Shown here: piece after piece, positions 17,997 through 25,196 of the stretch
Position numbering within the stretch: the stretch's first letter is position 1
Layout: the number at the start of each line of letters is the position of its first letter
NCBI RefSeq assembly: GCF_002900975.1
Contig: NZ_PJON01000005.1
Coordinates: 1-64,000, forward strand
DNA length: 64,000 nucleotides
DNA from: Tabrizicola aquatica
Lineage (GTDB): Bacteria; Pseudomonadota; Alphaproteobacteria; Rhodobacterales; Rhodobacteraceae
Direction of reading: 5' to 3'
Position numbers and translations under genes: made by a program
The notes under the pieces: model-generated
Database searches by the model: none
Told to the model about the DNA's origin: nothing
Seen by the model: only the letters and a program-made list of their open reading frames with translations

Positions 17997-18224
17997 ATGA
18001 ACAAGATCCTTGCTGCCGCCCTGGCTTCGGCTATGGCCATCTCGGCCACCACCGCTTATGCCGGCGGCCCGATCGTCGTTGAAGAAGAAGCCGAAGTCGT
18101 GGCTGAAAAGCCCGCTTCGTCGGCCGGCATCCTGCCGCTTCTGCTGATCCCGATCATCCTGTGCGTCGCGCTGTGCGGCGGCGATGATGATGAAGCGAGC
18201 GAACTCCCGGACAACATGGGCTGA
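17997..18224 (+). CDS. Small secreted hydrophobic peptide, array member 2 of 6
   Basis: A 75-residue paralogue of member 1. Signal peptide MNKILAAALASAMAISATTAYA, mature start GGPIVVEEEAEVVAEKPASSAG, the identical hydrophobic core ILPLLLIPIILCVALCGG, and a longer tail DDDEASELPDNMG. A GGAG ribosome site precedes the ATG. The core is nearly identical at the DNA level to the neighbours, while the signal peptide and tail vary, indicating repeated duplication with selection on the core. Confidence 0.87.
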   Translation: MNKILAAALASAMAISATTAYAGGPIVVEEEAEVVAEKPASSAGILPLLLIPIILCVALCGGDDDEASELPDNMG

Positions 18225-18247
18225 TAGGCCCCATGCCGAAAAGTCAG

Positions 18248-18273
18248 GGGCGGTCCTTCGGGGCCGCCCTTTT
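18248..18273 (+). terminator. Rho-independent terminator of small-peptide gene 2
   Basis: GGGCGGTCC, loop TTCG, GGGCCGCCC (9-bp stem with a wobble), then TTTT. The stem is the same as that at 19012. Confidence 0.88.
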
Positions 18274-18323
18274 CATTACTGCCGCATCCGCGCCACAGAC
18301 CCCGAAAAAAGGGCCTCCGCAGA

Positions 18324-18352
18324 TTGAGCCTGCCGTATTCGCCGGTTAGCAT
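18324..18352 (+). promoter_or_regulatory. Predicted promoter of small-peptide gene 3
   Basis: TTGAGC (18324-18329), 17-base spacer, TAGCAT (18347-18352), 47 bases before the ATG. Confidence 0.5.
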
Positions 18353-18398
18353 ATGTCGGCGCTGTTGCAGCGCCTGTATTCTACCCAAGGAACAAGAC

Positions 18399-18617
18399 AT
18401 GAAGCACCTCATTGCATCCGCCCTGGCGACCTCGATGGCCCTGGCGGCCACCACGGCCTATGCCGGCGGCCCCGTCCTGATCGAGGAAGAAGCCGAAGTC
18501 GTGGCCGAAAAGCCCGCCTCCTCGGCCGGTATCCTGCCGCTGTTGCTGATTCCGATCATCCTGTGCGTCGCCCTGTGTGGCGGGGATGACGAAGAAGAAC
18601 GGTCGCAAACCGACTGA
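18399..18617 (+). CDS. Small secreted hydrophobic peptide, array member 3 of 6
   Basis: A 72-residue paralogue. Signal peptide MKHLIASALATSMALAATTAYA, then GGPVLIEEEAEVVAEKPASSAG, hydrophobic core ILPLLLIPIILCVALCGG, tail DDEEERSQTD. The open frame extends 25 codons upstream across the predicted promoter; the ATG at 18399 after AAGGAACAAGAC begins the signal peptide and is preferred. It has its own promoter and a downstream hairpin. Confidence 0.86.
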   Translation: MKHLIASALATSMALAATTAYAGGPVLIEEEAEVVAEKPASSAGILPLLLIPIILCVALCGGDDEEERSQTD

Positions 18618-18626
18618 TCGCCCCAA

Positions 18627-18650
18627 GGGGTAATCCGACCGGGTTACCCC
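18627..18650 (+). terminator. Hairpin after small-peptide gene 3
   Basis: GGGGTAATCC, loop GACC, GGGTTACCCC form a 10-bp stem with one wobble, ten bases after the stop. No T-run follows. Confidence 0.6.
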
Positions 18651-18700
18651 GCCCTGATGCCGCAGTTGCGCAACAGGTCCACAGTTATTTCCTGGACGAA

Positions 18701-18729
18701 TTGTGACCCGCCTGCGGGGCCTTTATGGT
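18701..18729 (+). promoter_or_regulatory. Predicted promoter of small-peptide gene 4
   Basis: TTGTGA (18701-18706), 17-base spacer, TATGGT (18724-18729), 46 bases before the ATG. Confidence 0.5.
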
Positions 18730-18774
18730 GACCGCACGCTGCCAAAAGCGTTACGAACCACCTGAGGGACAATC

Positions 18775-18987
18775 ATGAACAAACTGATCGCATCCGCCCT
18801 GGTCTCGACCTTGGCGCTGTCGGCCTCCACCGCCTATGCCGGCGGACCGGTCATCGTCGAAGAAGATGAAGTCGTCGCTGAAAAGCCCGCGTCGTCGATG
18901 GGCATCCTGCCGCTTCTGCTGATCCCGATCATCCTCTGCGTCGCGCTCTGCGGCGGCGATGATGAAGAGCCCGTGCGCCCGGCCTGA
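18775..18987 (+). CDS. Small secreted hydrophobic peptide, array member 4 of 6
   Basis: A 70-residue paralogue. Signal peptide MNKLIASALVSTLALSASTAYA, then GGPVIVEEDEVVAEKPASSMG (the acidic stretch is one residue shorter and Ala is replaced by Met before the core), hydrophobic core ILPLLLIPIILCVALCGG, tail DDEEPVRPA. The ribosome site GAGGGAC precedes the ATG. It has its own promoter and terminator. Confidence 0.87.
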   Translation: MNKLIASALVSTLALSASTAYAGGPVIVEEDEVVAEKPASSMGILPLLLIPIILCVALCGGDDEEPVRPA

Positions 18988-19011
18988 TCGCAGGGTTACA
19001 CAATGACTTGG

Positions 19012-19036
19012 GGGCGGTCCGATAGGGCCGCCCTTT
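19012..19036 (+). terminator. Rho-independent terminator of small-peptide gene 4
   Basis: GGGCGGTCC, loop GATA, GGGCCGCCC, then TTTGCTTT. The stem is identical to the terminator of gene 2, showing that the duplicated unit includes its terminator. Confidence 0.85.
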
Positions 19037-19125
19037 GCTTTAGATCATCGCATTTCGATGTGTCCTGTGGCAGGCTTTCCGTGTCCCGTCCCTGAAGCGG
19101 GATGATTCACGTCAGGATTGACCCC

Positions 19126-19359
19126 ATGAACAAACTGCTTGCCTCTACCCTGGCCTCGGCCCTTGTCCTGTCCGCTGCCACCGCCCATGCCGGCGGCCCG
19201 GTGGTGATCGAAGAGGAAGAGGAAGTCGTCGCCGAAAAGCCCGCCTCCTCGGCCGGCATCCTGCCGCTTCTGCTGATCCCCATCATCCTGTGCGTCGCAT
19301 TGTGCGGCGGGGATGACGATGAGCCGCAGCGCATGATCATTGACGAAGAAGACTTGTAA
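19126..19359 (+). CDS. Small secreted hydrophobic peptide, array member 5 of 6
   Basis: A 77-residue paralogue. Signal peptide MNKLLASTLASALVLSAATAHA, then GGPVVIEEEEEVVAEKPASSAG, hydrophobic core ILPLLLIPIILCVALCGG, and a long acidic tail DDDEPQRMIIDEEDL. The start at 19126 matches the other signal peptides; eight in-frame upstream codons are judged non-coding. No promoter of the TTGAGC-17-TAGNRT type is evident upstream, so it may depend on a different signal. Confidence 0.85.
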   Translation: MNKLLASTLASALVLSAATAHAGGPVVIEEEEEVVAEKPASSAGILPLLLIPIILCVALCGGDDDEPQRMIIDEEDL

Positions 19360-19373
19360 GGCAGTTTCTGCCT

Positions 19374-19418
19374 GGGGCACGGAACGCTTTCGCCGCTTTG
19401 GCGTTGGGTCCGTGCCCC
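19374..19418 (+). terminator. Long hairpin between small-peptide genes 5 and 6
   Basis: GGGGCACGGA (19374-19383) pairs perfectly with TCCGTGCCCC (19409-19418). The loop contains a further CGC/GCG stem. No T-run follows, so it could be an attenuator or an mRNA-stabilising structure rather than a full terminator. Confidence 0.55.
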
Positions 19419-19459
19419 CGATCCCGGGCGGCAAGGCAAATCTAACCTGGGGACGTGAG

Positions 19460-19696
19460 ATGAAAAGACTTCTGGCTTCCACGCTGGCCACCGGCCTGGT
19501 GTTTTCGGCTGCCACCGCCCATGCCGGCGGGCCCATCATCATTGAAGAAGAAGAGATTCCGGTGGTCGAGGAACGGCCGGCCTCCTCGGCCGGTATCCTG
19601 CCGCTTCTGCTGATCCCGATCATCCTTTGCGTCGCGCTGTGCGGCGGCGATGATGATGAAGAAGAAACCCCGCCCCCGGTTATTGTCGGGAACTAG
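19460..19696 (+). CDS. Small secreted hydrophobic peptide, array member 6 of 6
   Basis: A 78-residue paralogue and the most divergent of the array. Signal peptide MKRLLASTLATGLVFSAATAHA, then GGPIIIEEEEIPVVEERPASSAG (EERP replaces AEKP), hydrophobic core ILPLLLIPIILCVALCGG, tail DDDEEETPPPVIVGN. The open frame begins 40 codons upstream inside the hairpin region, but the ATG at 19460 after GGGGACGTGAG starts the signal peptide. It may be co-transcribed with member 5. Confidence 0.84.
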   Translation: MKRLLASTLATGLVFSAATAHAGGPIIIEEEEIPVVEERPASSAGILPLLLIPIILCVALCGGDDDEEETPPPVIVGN

Positions 19697-19716
19697 CCCT
19701 ACGCCGACCCGACCAG

Positions 19717-19740
19717 CCCGGGCGGTCAGAACCGCCCGGG
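19717..19740. terminator. Bidirectional hairpin between the peptide array and the FAD oxidoreductase
   Basis: CCCGGGCGGT, loop CAGA, ACCGCCCGGG is a perfect 10-bp stem. Its loop contains the stop codon of the convergent oxidoreductase gene (19726-19728). Confidence 0.7.
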
Positions 19741-20964
19741 TCTGTAGGGCGCAGTATCCAGTGGCGGCGGTTGCTCGTTCAGCAGCGCCGCCACGATCCG
19801 CGCGGTGACCGGGGCAAGCGTCACGCCCAGATGCCCGTGACCAAAGGCCAGCACCACCTCGGCCCCGCCGACCGACGGCCCGATCACCGGCAGACTGTCG
19901 GGAAGGCTGGGGCGAAACCCCATCCACTCGCGGTCCGGTGCGCCAAGATCGGGAAAGAAGGTCCGCGCCCCCTCGACCAGCCGCTCGATGCGGTGGGGTG
20001 AGGGCGGCAGGCGCAGCCCCCCCAACTCGACCGTTCCCGCCACCCGCAACCGGCCCGCCATCGGGCACAGGTAAAAGCCGCGCGCCGTGGGGCAAGTGGG
20101 GCGCGAGAGCAGGGGCTCGGCCATGTCCCACTCGACATGATAGCCGCGTTCGGTGTCCAGCGGCACCCGATCCCCCGCCTGCCGCGCCAGATCGCGGGAA
20201 TGCGCCCCGGCCGCGATGATCACGCGGCGCGCGTGCAGATGCAGACCCGGCCCCTCGATCACCACGCCGTCCGGCTTGCGCGTCAGACGCTCGGCCCGCA
20301 CCGGCAGATGCCGCGCTCGGGCCAGCACCGCCGCTGCCAGAAGCCCCATCATCCGGCCCGGATCATCCAGAAAGGTCGCGCCGGGAAAGAAGGCCGCCCC
20401 GGCCGCGGGGGGCAGGGCGGGCTCCATTTCGGCCAGTTCGTCGGGGCCGATCAGATCGACCTCGACCCCCAGGACGCGGCGGCGGGCCATCTCGGCCTCG
20501 GCCGCCTGCAGGGCCTCGGCGGTCTCATAAAGGTAAAGACAGCCGCGACGCTGCAGGATGCCGGCGCCCTGCACCCGCAGCGCCAGATCATCCCACCGCT
20601 CGCCCGCATCGGCCAGCAGCGCGGCGATGGCGCGGGCGTTCCGCTCGGTCGCGGCGGGCAGGGACTGGCGCAGAAAGCGCAGAAGCCAGGGCATCAGGCT
20701 GGGCAAGGCCCGGTGCCGGATCGCCAGCGGAGAGGTCCGGCTGAACATCAGCGACGGCAGCGACCGCAATACATCCGGCGTGCCGACCGGGCTGGTGGCA
20801 TAGCCGGCGATGGTGCCGGCGTTGCCATAGCTTGCGCCCATGCCGGGCGGGCCGGGATCGACCAGCACCACCTCGCGGCCCTGGTCCACCAGCTCCAGCG
20901 CGATGGTCAGGCCCACCACGCCAGCGCCGATTACGGCGATCTCGGTCCGTTCCCGGTTGAACAT
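19726..20964 (-). CDS. FAD-dependent D-amino-acid dehydrogenase-like oxidoreductase
   Basis: A 412-residue flavoenzyme of the DAO/DadA family, which oxidises amines or D-amino acids to imines. It shows the N-terminal FAD motif IAVIGAGVVGLTIALELVDQGREVVLVD, GMGASYGNAGTIAGY, the internal ARRVIIAAGAHSRDLAR and the C-terminal MGFRPSLPDSLPVIGPS...VVLAFGHGHLGVTLAPVTARIVA. It lies downstream of the alcohol dehydrogenase, separated by a palindromic repeat, and on the same strand as the amine-type catabolic genes, so a role in that pathway is likely but unproven. Confidence 0.83.
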   Translation of the reverse strand: MFNRERTEIAVIGAGVVGLTIALELVDQGREVVLVDPGPPGMGASYGNAGTIAGYATSPVGTPDVLRSLPSLMFSRTSPLAIRHRALPSLMPWLLRFLRQSLPAATERNARAIAALLADAGERWDDLALRVQGAGILQRRGCLYLYETAEALQAAEAEMARRRVLGVEVDLIGPDELAEMEPALPPAAGAAFFPGATFLDDPGRMMGLLAAAVLARARHLPVRAERLTRKPDGVVIEGPGLHLHARRVIIAAGAHSRDLARQAGDRVPLDTERGYHVEWDMAEPLLSRPTCPTARGFYLCPMAGRLRVAGTVELGGLRLPPSPHRIERLVEGARTFFPDLGAPDREWMGFRPSLPDSLPVIGPSVGGAEVVLAFGHGHLGVTLAPVTARIVAALLNEQPPPLDTAPYRPGRF

Positions 20965-20986
20965 CGGTCACTCACTACGCGCGGGC

Positions 20987-21014
20987 GTAGGGTGGGCAAT
21001 ATTGCCCACCCTAC
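20987..21014. repeat. Palindromic repeat B, copy 2 (perfect)
   Basis: A perfect 28-base palindrome with arm GTAGGGTGGGCAAT. The stop codon of the iron alcohol dehydrogenase (TAG, 21013-21011 on the minus strand) is formed by the palindrome itself. Confidence 0.9.
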
Positions 21015-22183
21015 ATGCAGGCATCATACAGCGCGCGGGTGTTCTCGCGCGTCATCACCACCGGGTTGCCGCCGCAGGACGGGTCCTCCAGCGCCATGTC
21101 GGTCAGCATGTCCAGGTCCGCCGGTTTCACGCCCATGGCGGTCAGGTTGGCCGGGATGCCCAGATGCGCGCGCAACTCCATCACCCTGGCGCGGAACCCG
21201 TCGAAGCCCCCGGCGATCCCCAGATAGGCCGCGGCCGCGGTGATCCGGTCCTCGATCGTCGCGCGGTTGAAGTCCAGCACCATGGGCATGACCACCGCAT
21301 TGGTGGTGCCGTGGTGCGTGCCATAGACCGCGCCAACCGGGTGCGACAGCGAATGGATCGCCCCCAGCCCCTTCTGGAACGCGACCGCCCCCATGGCCGC
21401 CGCGCTCATCATGTGGGCGCGGGCGTCCAGGTCCATCGGGTTGTCGTAGACCTTGGTCAGGTTCTCGAACACCAGCCGCATCCCTTCCAGCGCGATGCCC
21501 TGCGACATCGGGTGGTAGAACGGACTGCAATAGGCCTCCAGGCAGTGGGCCAAGGCATCCATCCCGGTGCCGGCGGTGATGAACTTCGGCATTCCCGTGG
21601 TCAGGGCAGGGTCGCAGATCGTGACCTTGGGCATCAGCGTCGGGTGGAAGATGATCTTCTTCTTGTGCGTCACGCTGTTGGTCAGCACGCCCGCCCGCCC
21701 GACCTCGGACCCGGTGCCGGCCGTGGTCGGCACCGCGATGATCGGCGCGACCTTGGAGCCGTCGGCCCGGGTGTACCAGTCGTCGATATCCTCCAGGTCC
21801 CAGACCGACAGGTCTTTCCGCTGATGCGCCATCAGGGCGATCATCTTGCCAAGGTCCAGGCCCGAGCCGCCGCCAAAGCAGATCACCCCGTCATGCCCGC
21901 CGGCCAGATAGACCGCGATGCCGTCGGCCATGTTCTTCTCGTTCGGGTTCGGATCGACCTCCGAGAACACCGCCCGGCCCAGGCCCCCGGCCTCCAGCAC
22001 ATCCAGCGCCGCCGCGGTGATCGGCAGGCTGGCCAGTGCCTTGTCGGTGACCAGAAGGGGCTTCTGGATGCCGGCCGATTTCACATGCTCGGCCAGTTCG
22101 GCGATGCGGCCGACGCCGAACTTGATCGCGGTGGGGTAGGACCAGTTCCGGTTGGGAACCGAGTGAGCGGCGGGGTGGGTCAT
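21011..22183 (-). CDS. Iron-containing alcohol dehydrogenase
   Basis: A 390-residue group III alcohol dehydrogenase. The NAD site is DGVICFGGGSGLDLGKMIAL, followed by PIIAVPTTAGTGSEVG. Metal ligands are in ICDPALTTGMP (Asp), GTGMDALAHCLEAY (His) and GAIHSLSHPVGAVYGTHHG (two His). It probably oxidises an alcohol to an aldehyde for the aldehyde dehydrogenase encoded 4 bases upstream in the same transcript. The C-terminal codons and stop overlap repeat B copy 2. Confidence 0.92.
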   Translation of the reverse strand: MTHPAAHSVPNRNWSYPTAIKFGVGRIAELAEHVKSAGIQKPLLVTDKALASLPITAAALDVLEAGGLGRAVFSEVDPNPNEKNMADGIAVYLAGGHDGVICFGGGSGLDLGKMIALMAHQRKDLSVWDLEDIDDWYTRADGSKVAPIIAVPTTAGTGSEVGRAGVLTNSVTHKKKIIFHPTLMPKVTICDPALTTGMPKFITAGTGMDALAHCLEAYCSPFYHPMSQGIALEGMRLVFENLTKVYDNPMDLDARAHMMSAAAMGAVAFQKGLGAIHSLSHPVGAVYGTHHGTTNAVVMPMVLDFNRATIEDRITAAAAYLGIAGGFDGFRARVMELRAHLGIPANLTAMGVKPADLDMLTDMALEDPSCGGNPVVMTRENTRALYDACM

Positions 22184-22187
22184 GGTG

Positions 22188-23564
22188 TCAGGCTTTCTTC
22201 AGGTGATAGGATTTCGGCCGGGTGACGGAATGGAACCCGAGATAGGAAAGCGAGGTGCCGCGCCCGGTGTCCTTGACGCCGGTCCAGGTCAGGGCGGGGT
22301 CCAGATAGTCGGCGCGGTTCATGAACACCGTCCCGGTTTCCACCTGCGCGCCCAGGGCGGCGGCGGTGTCATAGTCCTGGGTCCAGATGCTGGCCGTCAG
22401 GCCATAGGGCGAATCGTTCATCAGCGCGATGGCCTCGGCATCCGACTTGACCGGCATGATGCCGACGACGGGACCGAACGACTCTTCCCGCATCACCCGC
22501 ATCGAATGATCGACGCTCACCAGGATTTGTGGCGCAAGATAGGCGCCGCCGTCATCGGCGAACTTCTTCGGGTCCAGCAATGGCTTCGCGCCCTTGGCAA
22601 TCGCCTCGGCCGTCTGGTCGCGCACCACTTGCGCAAACCGCTTGTGCGCCATCGGCCCCAGGGTGGTAGAGGCGTCGAAGGGGTTGCCCAGTTTCAGCTG
22701 GCCGACCCAGGCCACCGATTTCTCGACAAAGCTGTCAAAGAGCGATTCGTGGACATAGATCCGCTCGATCCCGCAGCAGCACTGGCCAGCATTGTACATC
22801 GCCCCGTCCATCAGGACGTCCACGGCCAGGTCCAGGTTCGCATCCGCACGGACATAGCCCGGGTCCTTGCCGCCAAGTTCCAGCCCCAGGGGGGTGAAGG
22901 TGCCCGCGGCCGCACGCTCGATCGCCTGCCCCCCGCCGACCGAGCCGGTGAAGTTCACGAAACCAAAGCTGCGCGCGCCGATCAGGCGTTCGGTCGTGGC
23001 ATGGTCCAGGACGACGTTCTGGAACACATCCTCGGGCACGCCTGCAGCGTGGAACGCCTCGGCCAGACGCTCGCCGACGAGGAGGGTCTGGCTGGCGTGC
23101 TTCAGCACCACGGTATTCCCCGCGATCAGGGCGGGGACCAGGGTGTTGATCGTGGTCAGGTAGGGATAGTTCCACGGCGCGATGATGAAGACGACGCCCA
23201 CGGGTTCCCGGGCGAGGTAGCGCCGGAACTTGTCCGAATCTTCGATCATCTCGGGGGAAAGGGTCTTGGCCGCGATGCTGGCCATATAGTCGGTGCGGGC
23301 GTTCACCCCGCCAAACTCACCGCCATAGCGGGTGGGGCGGCCCATCTGCCAGGCAATCTCTTCCACCACGACATCGGTCATGGTGTTCAGCTTGGCGACC
23401 CCGGCCTTGACCAGCGCAATCCGCTCGTCCAGGGGCCGCGCGGCCCAGGATTTCTGCGCGGCCTTGGCACGGGCAACGACGGCCTCGGCAGCCTCGGGCG
23501 TGAGCGGCATCCGTTCGGCATAGACGCTGCCGTCAACGGGGGAAATCAGTTGGATTGGTTTCAT
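22188..23564 (-). CDS. Aldehyde dehydrogenase family protein
   Basis: A 458-residue NAD(P)-dependent aldehyde dehydrogenase. The cofactor region is FIIAPWNYPYLTTINTLVPALIAGNTVVLKHA, the general base Glu is in LGLELGGKDPGYV, and the nucleophilic Cys is in NAGQCCCGIERIYV (three consecutive cysteines). EESFGPVVGIMPV and the C-terminal YLGFHSVTRPKSYH are typical. It starts downstream of the glutamine-synthetase-like gene and ends 4 bases before the alcohol dehydrogenase, consistent with an alcohol-to-acid pathway. Confidence 0.92.
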   Translation of the reverse strand: MKPIQLISPVDGSVYAERMPLTPEAAEAVVARAKAAQKSWAARPLDERIALVKAGVAKLNTMTDVVVEEIAWQMGRPTRYGGEFGGVNARTDYMASIAAKTLSPEMIEDSDKFRRYLAREPVGVVFIIAPWNYPYLTTINTLVPALIAGNTVVLKHASQTLLVGERLAEAFHAAGVPEDVFQNVVLDHATTERLIGARSFGFVNFTGSVGGGQAIERAAAGTFTPLGLELGGKDPGYVRADANLDLAVDVLMDGAMYNAGQCCCGIERIYVHESLFDSFVEKSVAWVGQLKLGNPFDASTTLGPMAHKRFAQVVRDQTAEAIAKGAKPLLDPKKFADDGGAYLAPQILVSVDHSMRVMREESFGPVVGIMPVKSDAEAIALMNDSPYGLTASIWTQDYDTAAALGAQVETGTVFMNRADYLDPALTWTGVKDTGRGTSLSYLGFHSVTRPKSYHLKKA

Positions 23565-23612
23565 TTCGTCCTCGTTCGTCGGGAGCGCCCCGACACGGTG
23601 TTAAGCACGGGG

Positions 23613-23640
23613 GTAAGGTGGGCGATATCGCCCACCCTAC
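23613..23640. repeat. Palindromic repeat B, copy 3
   Basis: GTAAGGTGGGCGAT paired with ATCGCCCACCCTAC (one mismatch), located between the glutamine-synthetase-like gene and the aldehyde dehydrogenase gene. It may modulate read-through within that operon. Confidence 0.85.
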
Positions 23641-23643
23641 GCC

Positions 23644-25011
23644 CTAGGCCCGTTCCAGCAGCCGCTCGCGTTCGAAATCCGTGACGACGCGGTCGGTCTC
23701 GGCAATCTCCCACTGTGCGGCGTGGTGGTAATGGTCCACCACGTCATCCCCGAAGGCCTGCCGCAGCATGGCCGAGCCGTTCAGCAACTCGGCCGCCTCG
23801 CGCAGGGTGTGCGGGATCTCGCGGATGCCTTTGGCAGAATACATGTCGCCCTTCAACTCGGGCTCCAGCGCCATCTTCTTCTCGATCCCGTCCAGGCCCG
23901 CTGCCAGCAGCGCCGCGCAGGCGAGGTAGGGGTTCACGTCGCTGCCGGGGATACGGCATTCCACGCGTACCGCCTTGGTATGCACGCCGCAGACCCGGAA
24001 GCCCGCCGTGCGGTTGTCCGCACTCCACACCGCCTTGGTGGGCGCGAACATCCCCACGCAGAAGCGTTTGTAGCTGTTCACATACGGCGCCAGGCAGGCC
24101 GTGATGTCCCGCGCGTGGTGCAGCTGGCCGGCCAGAAAGTGCTTCATCACCTCGGACATGCCGTGCCCGTCCGCCTTGTCGGCAAAGCTTGGTTTGCCGT
24201 CCAGCGACCACAGGCTTTGGTGGATATGGCTGGAGGACCCCGCGCGGCGGTGGTCGTACTTGGCCATGAAGGTCACCGACTTGCCCTTGGCCCAGGCGAT
24301 TTCCTTGATCGCGTTCTTGATGATCACATGGTTGTCGGCCGTATCCAGCGCGTCAGAGTATTTGTAGTTGATCTCCTCCTGCCCCGCCTCGGCCTCACCC
24401 TTCGAATTCTCGACTGGGATGCCCGCGCCATACAGCCCGTTGCGGACGGCGCGCATCACGTCCTCTTCCTTCGTCGTCTGGAAGATGTGGTAATCCTCGT
24501 TGTAGCCGCCGACCGTGCGCAGGGCATTCAGGCCGCCATCGCGCAGGTTTTCATAGCTGTTCTCGAACAGGTAGAACTCCAGCTCCGTCGCCATCATCGG
24601 CTCGAACCCCATGGCGCGGGCGCGTTCGACCTGACGCTTCAGGATCGAGCGGGGGGCGTGGGGCACATCGGCGTGGGTGGCGTGGTCTTGCGTGTCGCCC
24701 AGCACCAGCGCGGTGCCCGGCAGCCAGGGGATGCGTCGCAGGGTGCGCAGGTCCGGCTTCAGCACATAGTCGCCATAGCCGGTTTCCCAGCTGGTGCTTT
24801 TGTAGCCCTGTACCGTGGTCATCTCCATGTCCACGGTCAGCAGGTAGTTGCAGCAATGGGTTTCCTCATAGCCGCCGTCGACGAAGAATTGCGCATGAAA
24901 GCGCTTGCCCATCAGGCGGCCTTGCATGTCGATGCCGGCGACGACCACCGTGTCGATCTCGCCGCGCGAGACGGCGGCCTTCAGTTCTTCAAGCGTCAGA
25001 TTTCCGGGCAT
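23644..25011 (-). CDS. Glutamine-synthetase-family gamma-glutamyl-amine ligase
   Basis: A 455-residue protein of the glutamine synthetase superfamily, in the group that ligates glutamate to amines (PuuA/IpuC-like) rather than to ammonia. Catalytic-fold motifs are TELEFYLFENSYENLRDGG, GEAEAGQEEINYKYSDAL, FMAKYDHRRAGSSSHIHQSLW and SADNRTAGFRVCG. The N-terminus IDTVVVAGIDMQGRLMGKR is typical. The gene leads a minus-strand cluster with aldehyde and alcohol dehydrogenases and an FAD amine-type oxidase, which supports amine or amino-alcohol catabolism over ammonia assimilation. The substrate is not determined. Confidence 0.85.
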   Translation of the reverse strand: MPGNLTLEELKAAVSRGEIDTVVVAGIDMQGRLMGKRFHAQFFVDGGYEETHCCNYLLTVDMEMTTVQGYKSTSWETGYGDYVLKPDLRTLRRIPWLPGTALVLGDTQDHATHADVPHAPRSILKRQVERARAMGFEPMMATELEFYLFENSYENLRDGGLNALRTVGGYNEDYHIFQTTKEEDVMRAVRNGLYGAGIPVENSKGEAEAGQEEINYKYSDALDTADNHVIIKNAIKEIAWAKGKSVTFMAKYDHRRAGSSSHIHQSLWSLDGKPSFADKADGHGMSEVMKHFLAGQLHHARDITACLAPYVNSYKRFCVGMFAPTKAVWSADNRTAGFRVCGVHTKAVRVECRIPGSDVNPYLACAALLAAGLDGIEKKMALEPELKGDMYSAKGIREIPHTLREAAELLNGSAMLRQAFGDDVVDHYHHAAQWEIAETDRVVTDFERERLLERA

Positions 25012-25196
25012 GGTGCCTCACTTCTTTTTCGGATGTCGGATCAGGGGCGCCAGGCGCCCGTTGGCAGGCAAACTGCCTGCAGCGCCCCGCCGAACTCGGG
25101 CTTGCGCGGCCAGCAGGGGCCGCTTTCCGTATCCTGCGGTTCTGGCCGCATCCGATGATCTCCCCGTCACGAAGGCAATCGGCCCCGTGAATTTGA

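Noticed and set aside
17577-19696. Possible CRISPR array (regular repeats)
   Set aside because: The repeated units are about 400 bases long and coding; there are no short identical direct repeats with unique spacers.
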